From Acuticoccus kalidii (GTDB lineage: Bacteria > Pseudomonadota > Alphaproteobacteria > Rhizobiales > Amorphaceae), in NCBI RefSeq assembly GCF_021556395.1, contig NZ_JAKGCS010000017.1, forward strand, positions 248,001-312,000: 64,000 nucleotides of DNA. The letters are read 5' to 3'. Within the stretch, counting starts at the first letter, position 1, and the number at the start of each line of letters is the position of its first letter. Of the stretch, positions 53,352 to 61,566 are shown piece after piece. The notes under the pieces were generated by a model that saw only the letters and a program-made list of their open reading frames with translations, made no database searches and was not told where the DNA came from. Position numbers and translations under genes: made by a program.

Positions 53352-54057
53352 GTCGGGGCCCCAGCCTGGCAGCCGCGGCCGGTCAACAACGGCCGCAAGG
53401 CCCCGGCTGTTACCTCCGAGTGGCTTATCGCGGCCTTGAGCCGCTCTGGATCGGGCAGGCGGCTAGGACGGGCGCTTGAACCGGTTCAACGGTCGGCTTC
53501 TTTGCGGTCCCGCCTGCGGTGGGGCGCGATTTGGCGCGTTAGCATCGCAAATGACTCAGTCGGGAAATCGACGCTAATTCTTTCCTGACATCGACGGCGG
53601 GTCTGCTACCTCATGAGATCGATTACGCCCGGGTCACGACCGTCGAGCAAAATCTCGATTTGAAGCGCGAAAGGCAGGATCCTCGTCGACAATGCGAAGG
53701 CGCTACTGCTCGCCGGTGAAACGCTGATAGTCCGGCGGCTCGACCTTTCGTCTAGCGCGCCGATCCCGGCGCCATCACCACCGTCCGCGCTCGTGGGTAG
53801 CAAGCGTTGGAGGCAATCGACTAGTCGTATAGCCCATCGAGACGTAGAAAGTTATCTCTTTACAATATGTTCAATTGTGAAGCTGATCTATAATCTTCTA
53901 AATGTTTCGGATAGATTTAATTTCGAGTTTTTTTTGTAAAGAGTTAGTTCAGGCTTCCCGCCGCAAGCGTGCACAGTACCTATCAATATAAAAAGAATTA
54001 TTTTCCGATAGATTGTTGTAAGCATTTCGAGATCGAAACCTCAAGGGTTTATTCCGC
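53352..54057. other. Intergenic region passing into an AT-rich patch
   Basis: 706 bases. The first part is GC-rich and carries the hairpin above; from about 53820 the sequence turns AT-rich (runs of A and T near 53900-54010), quite unlike the rest of the window. A short coding-like segment near 53620-53760 is broken in two frames. No gene is called. Confidence 0.6.
53375..53396 (+). terminator. Candidate hairpin after DUF533
   Basis: GCGGCCG (53375-53381) pairs with CGGCCGC (53390-53396) over an 8-base loop, nested in an outer GGGGCC (53355-53360) and GGCCCC (53399-53404) pair, directly after the stop. No T-run follows. Confidence 0.4.
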
Positions 54058-54336
54058 CTAAAACCAGCGGTTAATGTATCCCAATCCAAAAACTTGACCG
54101 CAAAATACGGCAACGTAGAGCCAAAGGTTCCGTGTGCGCGTTGGCAAACTCATCACGAAAAATGGACTCAATAAGAGCGCGGCTATAACGCATAGCCGTA
54201 TCGGTGAATTATTCAAGACAAGTGGGAACATAAGCGTTGAGGCGGCAAAGGAAATGGCGGGAATGATCCAAATAGTCGCGCAAATTGTCAGGTAAACGTA
54301 TCTCATAATTGTGTTATTAAACTTCAATGCTTGCAT
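54058..54336 (-). CDS. Small hydrophobic protein in an AT-rich patch
   Basis: 92 residues (82 if the ATG at 54306 is used). Three predicted membrane stretches: about 10-31 ('MRYVYLTICATIWIIPAISFA'-like, split by Met11), 44-63 and 72-88, with 'LPTRTRNLW' between the last two. No family recognised. Base use is far poorer in G and C than in neighbouring genes, no ribosome site is visible before either ATG, and it lies in an AT-rich patch, so it could be a recently acquired gene or a chance frame. Confidence 0.45.
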   Translation of the reverse strand: MQALKFNNTIMRYVYLTICATIWIIPAISFAASTLMFPLVLNNSPIRLCVIAALLLSPFFVMSLPTRTRNLWLYVAVFCGQVFGLGYINRWF

Positions 54337-54505
54337 CGGCGTTGCTGCTTAATTTTAAATATGAGCGCGGTCCCTTATGTGGTTTCGCTATAAATAAATT
54401 TTCGTGGCGCATTGGCCGTTCCCGAACTCGATGCCTGATCCCGGCCGATCGTCGATCCCAATCCGAGCCCCGGCGCGCGACGCCACGCCGCGCGCCGGGC
54501 CGGGA

Positions 54506-54886
54506 TCAGGGGACGTAGCGGCGGGCGAGCTCGGTCCGATCGTCGTACGTCGCCTCGAAAATCGGCGCTGCCAGGGTGGCGCGCACCTTGAGAATGCCGG
54601 ACCCGATGTTGCGAAAACCGTGCCGCGCACCGGCCGGGATGATGATCGACTCGTTGGGCCGCATCGTCCCGGTCTCGCCGCTCAGGTGGATTTCGGCTTC
54701 TCCCTCCATCACCTCGAGGACTTCCTCCACCGCGTGGAGGTGGATCGGCGCGCCGAGGCCCGGATCGCAAAACTGCTCAAATATGCAGAGCTGGGCGGAG
54801 CGCGAGATGGCCGAGACGCGCAGCAGCGTCATCACTCCGTCGCGCCATTTCTCCAGCGGCTGCGTTTCATGTTGCAGAATGTTCAT
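54506..54886 (-). CDS. Cupin-domain protein
   Basis: 126 residues of a single cupin barrel: 'GAPIHLHAVEEVLEVMEGEAEIHLSGETGTMRPNESIIIPAGARHGFRNIG' contains motif 1 (H-x-H-x3-E) and motif 2 (P-x-x-x-x-H) metal-ligand residues. Small cupins of this type bind small acids or act as isomerases or sensors. It lies beside a LysR gene and the TPP decarboxylase pair, but whether it belongs to that pathway is unclear. Confidence 0.87.
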   Translation of the reverse strand: MNILQHETQPLEKWRDGVMTLLRVSAISRSAQLCIFEQFCDPGLGAPIHLHAVEEVLEVMEGEAEIHLSGETGTMRPNESIIIPAGARHGFRNIGSGILKVRATLAAPIFEATYDDRTELARRYVP

Positions 54887-55131
54887 ATCTCTCCCCTAGC
54901 CGCACGGCACCGTCAGCCTGCGATCTGGATCCCTCGTTCCTACAAGAAGGAGGTTCACCGGATCTATAGCGGGACGCGGCTTCGCGGCTCGATCGCGTAT
55001 CAAACTGCGGGAGAGCCACGACATCGGCCCGTCGATGATGGCGACCGTCGGAACGGCGGCGCGCGTCGCATCCGGCGGATGGCGGCGACGCCGGCCATGA
55101 CACGAGCGGCGCGACGGACCTTCGTGGAATT

Positions 55132-56064
55132 CTAGGGCTCCGGGATCAGGACCCGCCCATGCCAGACGCCGGCTTGGGCGAGGGCGCGCGTGGTCTCCTG
55201 GATGGTGCGCACGGCATAGCGGGCGAGGCGTGAGGTCGCCCTGTCCGCCGGCGTCACGAGGAGGAGCCGGCGGCGGGGCGCCGGTTCCGCGAACGGGGCG
55301 TGCCAGAGCTTGCCGGCGGCGATTTCCCCGAAAAGCGGGGCGATGGGCAGGATCGTATAGCCCCGCCCGCCCTCCACGAGGCTCTTCAGCGTCGCGTAAC
55401 TGTCCGCCTCGACCCGCACGTCGAGCGAGGCGCCCGTCGCCTCGGCCCATTGCTCGACGACGGTCCGAAGGCCGTTCCCGACGCTCGGCAAAAAGAGCCG
55501 CAATGTGGAGATTTCGTCGACGTCGACAGGCGCCTCGCGCGGCGGCGAGCCGGCCGGGCCGATCAGCGACAGCGTCTCTTCGATCAATGGCGTCGCGACG
55601 AGTGAGGGCCCCGGCCGTGTGCCATATATGATGGCGACGTTGATCTCCCCCCGTTGGAGCCAGTCGATGAGGCTCGCGGAATAGGCGCTGACGATGCGAA
55701 GGGTCGCCTCCGGGTGGCGCTCCTGAAACGCCGCAACGAGCCGCACCGAGAGGAGATCCGACACCGTCGGCGGCATCCCGACTGCGATATGTCCGCGAAG
55801 CGGTGTGTCCTCGCCGGAAACGCAGGCTCGGATTTCGTCGAGCTCGGCCATGATGCGGCGGGCATGGCGGAGCACGTCGCGGCCGGCTTCGGTCGCCACC
55901 ATCCCGCGCCCGTGCCGGTCGAACAGGCGCACGCCGAGTTCGGCCTCCAGCAGCCTCACCTGCCGCGAAAGGGCCGGCTGTGCGATTTTCAGCCGGTCTG
56001 ACGCCTTCGAGAGGCTGCCGAGCTCGGCGACGTGCAAAATGGTTCGGAGCTGCGGAATGTCCAC
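55132..56064 (-). CDS. LysR-family regulator (Cbl/NAC-like), divergent from TPP decarboxylase
   Basis: 310 residues. HTH 'LRTILHVAELGSLSKASDRLKIAQPALSRQVRLLEAELGVRLFDRHGRG' in residues 6-54, then the LysR sensor domain ('GHIAVGMPPTVSDLLSVRLVAAFQERHPEATLRI'), in the branch that includes NAC and tricarballylate/citrate-type regulators. It is transcribed away from the decarboxylase genes, with about 100 bases between starts, and is their likely regulator. The divergent region contains an AT-rich TATCGCTATATC stretch near 56070-56085. Confidence 0.92.
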   Translation of the reverse strand: MDIPQLRTILHVAELGSLSKASDRLKIAQPALSRQVRLLEAELGVRLFDRHGRGMVATEAGRDVLRHARRIMAELDEIRACVSGEDTPLRGHIAVGMPPTVSDLLSVRLVAAFQERHPEATLRIVSAYSASLIDWLQRGEINVAIIYGTRPGPSLVATPLIEETLSLIGPAGSPPREAPVDVDEISTLRLFLPSVGNGLRTVVEQWAEATGASLDVRVEADSYATLKSLVEGGRGYTILPIAPLFGEIAAGKLWHAPFAEPAPRRRLLLVTPADRATSRLARYAVRTIQETTRALAQAGVWHGRVLIPEP

Positions 56065-56163
56065 GGCGATAGAATATCGCTATATCTGATCGACCAAAAG
56101 GGTCGATGTCATTCAATTTCGGAAAGGCTATGGCAGAATGAATCAGATGCCGGAGCCGCATTC

Positions 56164-56685
56164 GTGAGAGCCGACCCTAGCACCGACTGGCCCCGAGCCA
56201 CCTACGACGCCCTCCGCGCTGCCGACGTGCGCCACATGGCCTACGTGCCGGACGCCGGGCATTCCACCCTGATCGGCCTTTTCGAGGCGGACGGCGCTGT
56301 CGTCTCCAACGTGCTGACGAGTGAGGAGGAGGGGGTCGCGATCGCCTGCGGCTCCTGGCTCGGCGGCACGCGATCGGTCGTTCTCATGCAATCGTCTGGT
56401 GTCGGCAACTGCATCAACATGCTGTCGCTGCCCGTACAGGCCCGCATCCCGCTCCTGATGCTGGTGACGATGCGGGGCGAGTGGGACGAGTTCAACCCGT
56501 GGCAGGTGCCGATGGGGCGGGCCACCGAAGCCGCATTGACCGCCATCGGCGTCACCGTCCACCGGGCGGAGACAGGCGAGGATGTCGTCGCGACGGTCGA
56601 GCAGGCGGCCAGAATGGCATTCGATAGCGACCAGCAGGTGGCCGTGCTGATCGGTCAGCGCCTTCTCGGCAAAAAGAAGTGGTGA
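56164..56685 (+). CDS. Thiamine-diphosphate decarboxylase alpha subunit (sulfopyruvate/phosphonopyruvate decarboxylase-like)
   Basis: 173 residues from a GTG at 56164 with GGAG 8 bases ahead. It resembles the PYR domain of ThDP enzymes: 'AYVPDAGHSTLIGLFEAD', then 'VLTSEEEGVAIACGSWLGG' with the catalytic Glu that activates the cofactor, and 'LMLVTMRGEWDEFNPWQVPMGRATEAAL'. Size and order match ComD, the alpha subunit of sulfopyruvate decarboxylase. The beta subunit follows with a 4-base overlap. The substrate may be sulfopyruvate, phosphonopyruvate or another 2-oxo acid. Confidence 0.88.
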   Translation: MRADPSTDWPRATYDALRAADVRHMAYVPDAGHSTLIGLFEADGAVVSNVLTSEEEGVAIACGSWLGGTRSVVLMQSSGVGNCINMLSLPVQARIPLLMLVTMRGEWDEFNPWQVPMGRATEAALTAIGVTVHRAETGEDVVATVEQAARMAFDSDQQVAVLIGQRLLGKKKW

Positions 56686-57290
56686 GCAGCGTGGACCAGG
56701 CCCCCGGCACTTCGACCATGGATCGCCGCGCGGCGGTCGCCCGGCTTTTGGAGGCGCGCGGCGACGCCCTCGTCGTGACCGGCCTCGGCTCGCCGAGCTA
56801 CGACGTTCATGCCGCCGGCGACCGCGCGGACAACTACTATCTCTGGGGCGCGATGGGCGCCGCCGCGCTCGTCGGCCTCGGCCTCGCCCAGGCGCAGCCC
56901 GGCCGTCGGGTGATGGTGATCACCGGCGACGGGGAGCAGCTCATGGCCTTGGGCGCGTTCGCGACCATCGCTGTCGCCAGCCCGCGTAACCTCGACATCA
57001 TCGTGCTCGACAACGAGCATTTTGGTGAAACCGGAATGCAGGGGAGCCACACCGGCCACGGGATCGATCTCGCCCGAGTCGCGGCCGCGACAGGCTTTGC
57101 CGACACGGGTCTCCTGCGAACATTGGCCGACGTCGATGCGCTGTGCGCGCGTCTTGCCATGGCGGCGGAAGGCCCGCGTCTGCATGTCCTGAAGGTCCAT
57201 GCGGAAAACCTTCCGCGCTCGCTGCCGCCGCGCGACGCCGTGTTCGTGAAGAACCGGTTGCGGGGCCATTTGGGCCTGGCGACCTGCTGA
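56682..57290 (+). CDS. Thiamine-diphosphate decarboxylase beta subunit (ComE-like)
   Basis: 202 residues from the GTG at 56682 (GTGA overlap). This is the PP domain of a ThDP enzyme, with the cofactor motif 'GDGEQLMALGAFATIAVASPRNLDIIVLDNEHFGETG' (GDG...N) at about 85-120, matching ComE. With the preceding gene it forms a two-subunit decarboxylase where most bacterial relatives are one chain. Downstream is a 265-base gap before the second iron importer. Confidence 0.88.
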   Translation: MSSVDQAPGTSTMDRRAAVARLLEARGDALVVTGLGSPSYDVHAAGDRADNYYLWGAMGAAALVGLGLAQAQPGRRVMVITGDGEQLMALGAFATIAVASPRNLDIIVLDNEHFGETGMQGSHTGHGIDLARVAAATGFADTGLLRTLADVDALCARLAMAAEGPRLHVLKVHAENLPRSLPPRDAVFVKNRLRGHLGLATC

Positions 57291-57555
57291 TCCGGGCACA
57301 GGCTCGCTGACGCGGGGGATGGGGATTCGCACCAGCGCGAGGGCGTTGGCGGCCGGGGATCGCCGCTGAAACGACGCGAGTCGCCGAGCTCAGACGGACG
57401 AGGCGTCCGGGATGGGCGGGCGCCCAATCTGCGCGCGCGTGGTGAGGCCGCGGGATGCGGCTTCCTCGCTCCCGGCGAAGGCAGCCTCTCCGTCACCGAT
57501 CATCGGCTCGGTGCGATCGTGGGGTGCAGACCCATCGCGCCGATCATGCCCGACG

Positions 57556-58329
57556 TCATTCTCCCGCCGCGGTGTCCAGCGCGGATCCGTCGACCACGAC
57601 GAGCCTCGTGCCGCGCGAACACGTTTCGATCCGCGCCTCGACGCGCCAGACCTCGCGCAGCAGATCGGGCGTTATGATGGAGGCGGTCTCCCCGCAAGCG
57701 ACCATCCGCCCGTTCGCGACCACGATGCAGTTGCGGCAATAGCGCATCGCGTGATTGAGGTCGTGCAGGGCGATCAGCACCGCCATGCCCCGGCGCGCGG
57801 CAAACGCCTCCATGAACGTCAGAACCTCGATCTGGCGATGGAGGTCGAGCGCGGAGGTCGGCTCGTCCATCAGGAGGACGTTCGGTTCGCGCACCAGCGC
57901 CTGCGCGACGGCGACGAGCTGGCGCTGACCGCCCGATAGCGTGCCGAGACCGCGGAAGGCGATATCCTCGATTCTGAGCGCGGCGAGAAGCGCGTCGATC
58001 CGCGCGAGCTCGTCGTCGCGCACGCGCCACGATCCGCCCTGCTTGGCCGCCAGCAGCACCGATTCGTAGACCGTCAGCACCGCGTTGGCGCCGGTATCCT
58101 GCGGCATATAGGTGATGCGCGCGTGCTCATCGGGGTCGTGGACCGCAGTGACGGTGCCCGGCCCGGCCACAAGGCCGGCGATGCGCTTGAAGAGCGTCGA
58201 CTTGCCGGCTGCGTTCGGGCCGATCAGCGCGGTGAGCTCGCCGCCCTTCAACGGCGGGGTGGTGATGCCGGAGATTACCTCGGTGCGGCCGTAGCGCGCT
58301 CCGACGTCGTCGAGCGTGAGCCTCACCAT
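57556..58329 (-). CDS. Iron-siderophore ABC transporter, ATP-binding protein (second system)
   Basis: 257 residues from the ATG at 58329 (overlapping the permease stop by 7 bases). Walker A GPNAAGKST at 37-45, LSGGQ at 131-135, Walker B VLLMDEPTS at 151-159, switch His in 'IALHDLNHAMRY'. The segment between Walker A and the Q-loop is shorter than in the first system's ATPase. Powers the second FecCD-type importer. Confidence 0.92.
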   Translation of the reverse strand: MVRLTLDDVGARYGRTEVISGITTPPLKGGELTALIGPNAAGKSTLFKRIAGLVAGPGTVTAVHDPDEHARITYMPQDTGANAVLTVYESVLLAAKQGGSWRVRDDELARIDALLAALRIEDIAFRGLGTLSGGQRQLVAVAQALVREPNVLLMDEPTSALDLHRQIEVLTFMEAFAARRGMAVLIALHDLNHAMRYCRNCIVVANGRMVACGETASIITPDLLREVWRVEARIETCSRGTRLVVVDGSALDTAAGE

Positions 58330-59381
58330 GCGCGGCGCTTGATCGAGAAGATGAGCGACACGAAGAACGGCACGCCCACCAGTGCGGTGATGACGCCGAT
58401 GGGCAGGATCGCTCCGGGGATGAGGGATTTGGACACCACCGAGGTGACCGACAGGATGAGCGCGCCCGACAGCATGGCGGCCGGCAGGAAGAAACGCTGG
58501 TCCTCGCCGACGAGCATCCGCGCGATGTGCGGGCCGACAAGGCCGATGAAGCCGATGGTGCCGACGAATGAGACGGGAATCGCCGCGAGCAGCGCGACGA
58601 GCATCATCGTCTCCAATCGTAGCCGCGAGACCTTCACGCCGAAGCTCGCCGCCTTGTCGTCGCCGAGACGCAACGCCGTCAGCGCCCAGGCATGGCGGGC
58701 GAACAGCGGGATCGTGAGGGCGAGGGCGAGCGCTGTGATAGCGACCTTCCCCCACGTCGCTTTCACGAGCGAGCCCATGGTCCAGAACACGATCGCCCCC
58801 AAAGCCTGCTCGGACGCGAGATATTGCAGCAGCGCCAGCGCGGCGTTGAACGAGAACACCAGCGCGATCCCGAGGAGCACGATCGTCTCCGTGGTCACGC
58901 CCCTGAGGCGGCTGAAGACGTGGATCAGGAGGGCCGTCGCCATCGCCATGATGAAGGCGTTGAGCGGAACCATGTAGGGCGTCAGGGCCGGCACGATGGC
59001 AACGCCCAGGACCACCGCGAGCGCAGCGCCGAAGCTCGCAGCGGCCGAGAGGCCGAGGGTGAACGGGCTCGCCAGCGGGTTGGCGAGGATGGTCTGCATC
59101 TGCGCCCCGGCGACGGCGAGCGCTGCGCCGACGGTGACGGCCATCAGTGCCACCGGGAGGCGGATCTGCCAGATGACGACGCGGATTTGATTGTCGACTC
59201 CGTGTGGGTCGACGAGCGCGCGGAACACGTCTGTGAGGGCGTAGCGGGCTGGCCCCGTCGCAAGGTCGACGGTGACGGAAAGGGCCAGCGCGGCGAGGAG
59301 GCCCATCAGCACCACGAAGCGCCAGGCCGTCATGGCGCGGTAGCGCCCGCGCGTCACCATCGCTGGGGAGGAGAGCGCCAT
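58323..59381 (-). CDS. Iron-siderophore ABC transporter permease (FecCD family), second system
   Basis: 352 residues with multiple helices and the family landmarks 'QIRLPVALMAVTVGAALAVAGAQMQTILANPLASPFTLGLSAAAS' (split: RLPVAL, QTILANPLASPF, LGLSAA) and 'GTIGFIGLVGPHIARMLVGEDQRFFLPAAMLSGALIL'. Only one permease gene is present, so the channel is probably a homodimer as in BtuC2. Start at 59381 or one of two further Met residues (59360, 59333). Confidence 0.92.
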   Translation of the reverse strand: MALSSPAMVTRGRYRAMTAWRFVVLMGLLAALALSVTVDLATGPARYALTDVFRALVDPHGVDNQIRVVIWQIRLPVALMAVTVGAALAVAGAQMQTILANPLASPFTLGLSAAASFGAALAVVLGVAIVPALTPYMVPLNAFIMAMATALLIHVFSRLRGVTTETIVLLGIALVFSFNAALALLQYLASEQALGAIVFWTMGSLVKATWGKVAITALALALTIPLFARHAWALTALRLGDDKAASFGVKVSRLRLETMMLVALLAAIPVSFVGTIGFIGLVGPHIARMLVGEDQRFFLPAAMLSGALILSVTSVVSKSLIPGAILPIGVITALVGVPFFVSLIFSIKRRAW

Positions 59382-59403
59382 CGGTCTCTGCGTCCCGACG
59401 CGA

Positions 59404-60567
59404 TCAATCCTTCCCCAAGGAGACGAAATAGCCGGGATCGTAGTCCACCGGGAGGAAGCGCTCGTGCAACATCTCGAAGGTCGCTTCGGGATCGAGGTCG
59501 GCGAACAGGTCCGGATGCAGCCACTTCGCCATCTGCTGGATCACGATGAACTGGTAGGGGCTGTTATAAAATTGGTGCCAGACTGCGTGGACGTCGCCGG
59601 TCTCCACCGCCTTCACGCCGGTATAGGCCGGGCGCGTCATCAGCGCCTCGAGCTTCTCGCGCGCCTCGTCCGTGTCGGCGTTCGGGCCGAGGCCGACCCA
59701 CATGCCGCCGGGGCTCGATGCCTCCCAGTTGGCGCCCGTTGCGATCACGACGTCCGGATCGGAGGCGACCACCTGCTCCGGGTTCAGTGTGCCGAAGGTG
59801 CCGGGAATGAACGGCTTCGCCATGTTCCGACCGCCGGCCATCTCGACCATCGCGCCGAAATTCTCCGAGCCGAACGACATGCAGCACTCGTCGCTCCAGC
59901 CGGCGGCGCGCTCCAGGAAAACGAGGGGGCGGTCGGGATTGGCCTCGGCCAGCCTCTCGGTGACCTTGGCGATCTCGTCGTCGCGGAACGCGATCAGCTC
60001 GCTGGCGCGCTCCTCCTCGCCGAGGAGGGTGCCGAGGATTTCAAGGCTCTTCGCAGTGTTGGCGATCGGCGCGTCGCGAAAGTCGATATAGACGAGGGGA
60101 ATGCCGACCGCCTCGAGCTTGCCGACGAGGCCCATTTCGTCGGTCGCCGCCTTGGCCTCGAGGTTCATGACGACGATGTCCGGTTCGAGGCTGATCGCCT
60201 GCTCGATGTCGAACGTGCCGTCTTTGACGCCGCCGAAGGTCGGGATGCCGTCGGCTTCCGGGAATTTGGCGCGGTAGACGGCGTAGGTCTCCGCGTCGTT
60301 CTTGATGAGGTCGTCACGCCAACCCACGACGCGGGCGAATGGATTGCCCGTCTCGAGCGCCGCGACCGCATACATGAGCCGCCCCTCGCCGAGGATCATG
60401 GGGCCGACCGGCGCCTCGACCGTGACCGTGCGGCCGGCGACGTCGGTGATCGTCACCGGGTCGGCGTTGGCGGGGCTGCAAAGGAACGCGAGACTCGCGA
60501 CCGCCATCCCGGTCGCCGCGCCGCGGGCCGGTCGCATCGATTTCGCAAGATTGGAGATGATGCTCAT
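59404..60567 (-). CDS. Periplasmic iron-siderophore binding protein (second system)
   Basis: 387 residues, longer than the first system's protein. Signal peptide about 1-35 ('MAVASLAFLCSPANADP'), then 'VTITDVAGRTVTVEAPVGPMILGEGRLMYAVAALETG' and 'DIEQAISLEPDIVVMNLEAKA' of class III binding proteins. A conserved 'WSDECCMSFGSENFGAMVEMAGG' holds a vicinal cysteine pair, which I recall from a subset of Fe/haem-type binding proteins. It starts the minus-strand importer operon, divergent from the methyltransferase. Confidence 0.9.
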   Translation of the reverse strand: MSIISNLAKSMRPARGAATGMAVASLAFLCSPANADPVTITDVAGRTVTVEAPVGPMILGEGRLMYAVAALETGNPFARVVGWRDDLIKNDAETYAVYRAKFPEADGIPTFGGVKDGTFDIEQAISLEPDIVVMNLEAKAATDEMGLVGKLEAVGIPLVYIDFRDAPIANTAKSLEILGTLLGEEERASELIAFRDDEIAKVTERLAEANPDRPLVFLERAAGWSDECCMSFGSENFGAMVEMAGGRNMAKPFIPGTFGTLNPEQVVASDPDVVIATGANWEASSPGGMWVGLGPNADTDEAREKLEALMTRPAYTGVKAVETGDVHAVWHQFYNSPYQFIVIQQMAKWLHPDLFADLDPEATFEMLHERFLPVDYDPGYFVSLGKD

Positions 60568-60651
60568 GATTTCGCCCCTCGCTTATTCGGGACGATGCTT
60601 TATGAGACGAATTGTGAAGCGTCAACGCGGCTGGAATACAAGATAACTTAA

Positions 60652-60687
60652 AGAATTCTAGAGTGCGTTCGATTAGAACACTTCAAA
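60652..60687. promoter_or_regulatory. Candidate iron-responsive boxes between binding protein and methyltransferase
   Basis: TTAGAA-CAC-TTCAAA (60673-60687) has the AGAA-N3-TTC layout of an Irr-type box (consensus from memory), and AGAATTCT (60652-60659) 21 bases away is a perfect palindrome. Both lie in the divergent promoter region of an iron importer. Regulator identity is inferred. Confidence 0.4.
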
Positions 60688-60709
60688 GTATAAACGAGCG
60701 AGGGCAAAA

Positions 60710-61510
60710 GTGCAGGAGCAGCGTGGCGGCAACTTCGGTCTGCGTGAGGAGATCAAGGCCTACTGGTCAGAGCGCGCGGCGACCTTCGACAGCCATCCGG
60801 GCCACGAAATCGGCTCGGCGGCGGAGTGGCGCGCCTGGCATGCGCTCCTCACCCGTCATCTCGGCCCCGGGCAAGGGCGAGCCGCTCTCGACCTGGCGAC
60901 GGGAACCGCCGTCATCGCCCACCTGATGGACGATCTCGGCTTCCGCGTCACCGGGCTCGACTGGTCCGAGCCCATGCTGGAGCAGGCGCGCGCCAAGGCG
61001 GCATTCCGTGGCCGCGACATCGATTTTCTCATGGGTGATGCCGAGTTCACCATGCTGCCCGACGCCTCGTTCGACGTGATCGTCACCCGCCACCTTGTCT
61101 GGACGCTGGTGGACCCGCCCGCCGCGTTCCGGGAGTGGCGGCGGGTCTTGCGGCCGGACGGCCGCCTCCTCGTCATCGACGGCGACTTTGTGTCGACGAC
61201 CCTCCTCGCGCGATTGGCCAGTGTTTTCGAGCGCGCTCGGGGCTGGATGCGGGGTGGCTCCGGCGCCCCGGACGAGGAGGCCGTGCGGCTGGCGCGGGCG
61301 CATCGGTCGATCCTCGAGAGGGTTCCATTCGCGCAAGGGGCCAGGGCCGATCGCGTTGCCGGACTTCTCGCCGAGGCTGGCTTCGAGCGCATCGAGGTCG
61401 ATATGCATCTCGGTCCCATCCATCGCGCCCAAGCCCGAAGGATGACCTTCTTCAAGGGGGCCGATCGCCTGATCCAGCATCGTTACGCGATCCGGGCGGA
61501 CATGCGATAA
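60710..61510 (+). CDS. Class I SAM-dependent methyltransferase
   Basis: 266 residues from a GTG at 60710 with GAGGG upstream. Motif I 'ALDLATGTAVIAHLMDDLGFRVTGLDWSEPMLEQARAKA' and motif II-like 'ASFDVIVTRHLVWTLVDPPAAFREWRRVLRPDGRLLVIDGD' place it in the UbiE/Methyltransf_11 group. It is divergent from and only 142 bases from the second siderophore binding protein, so it may act on a siderophore or on a metal-linked metabolite, though such links are known for few cases. Substrate unknown. Confidence 0.9.
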   Translation: MQEQRGGNFGLREEIKAYWSERAATFDSHPGHEIGSAAEWRAWHALLTRHLGPGQGRAALDLATGTAVIAHLMDDLGFRVTGLDWSEPMLEQARAKAAFRGRDIDFLMGDAEFTMLPDASFDVIVTRHLVWTLVDPPAAFREWRRVLRPDGRLLVIDGDFVSTTLLARLASVFERARGWMRGGSGAPDEEAVRLARAHRSILERVPFAQGARADRVAGLLAEAGFERIEVDMHLGPIHRAQARRMTFFKGADRLIQHRYAIRADMR

Positions 61511-61540
61511 GGCCGCCGCCGTTCATCGATGAAACATGCA

Positions 61541-61557
61541 AAAGCCGCCCGGACGGC
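61541..61557 (-). terminator. Candidate intrinsic terminator for the EamA gene
   Basis: On the minus strand, GCCGT-CCGG-GCGGC folds into a 5-bp hairpin directly followed by TTTTG, ten bases after the EamA stop. Short stem, but it has the T-run that other hairpins in the window lack. Confidence 0.5.
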
Positions 61558-61566
61558 CGAGCGGAT

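Noticed and set aside
53606-53803. Coding-like fragment; one frame contains ILVDNAKALLL, faintly like IS21-type transposase text
   Set aside because: The match is about ten residues and the flanking sequence does not continue it in any frame; too little for a mobile-element call.
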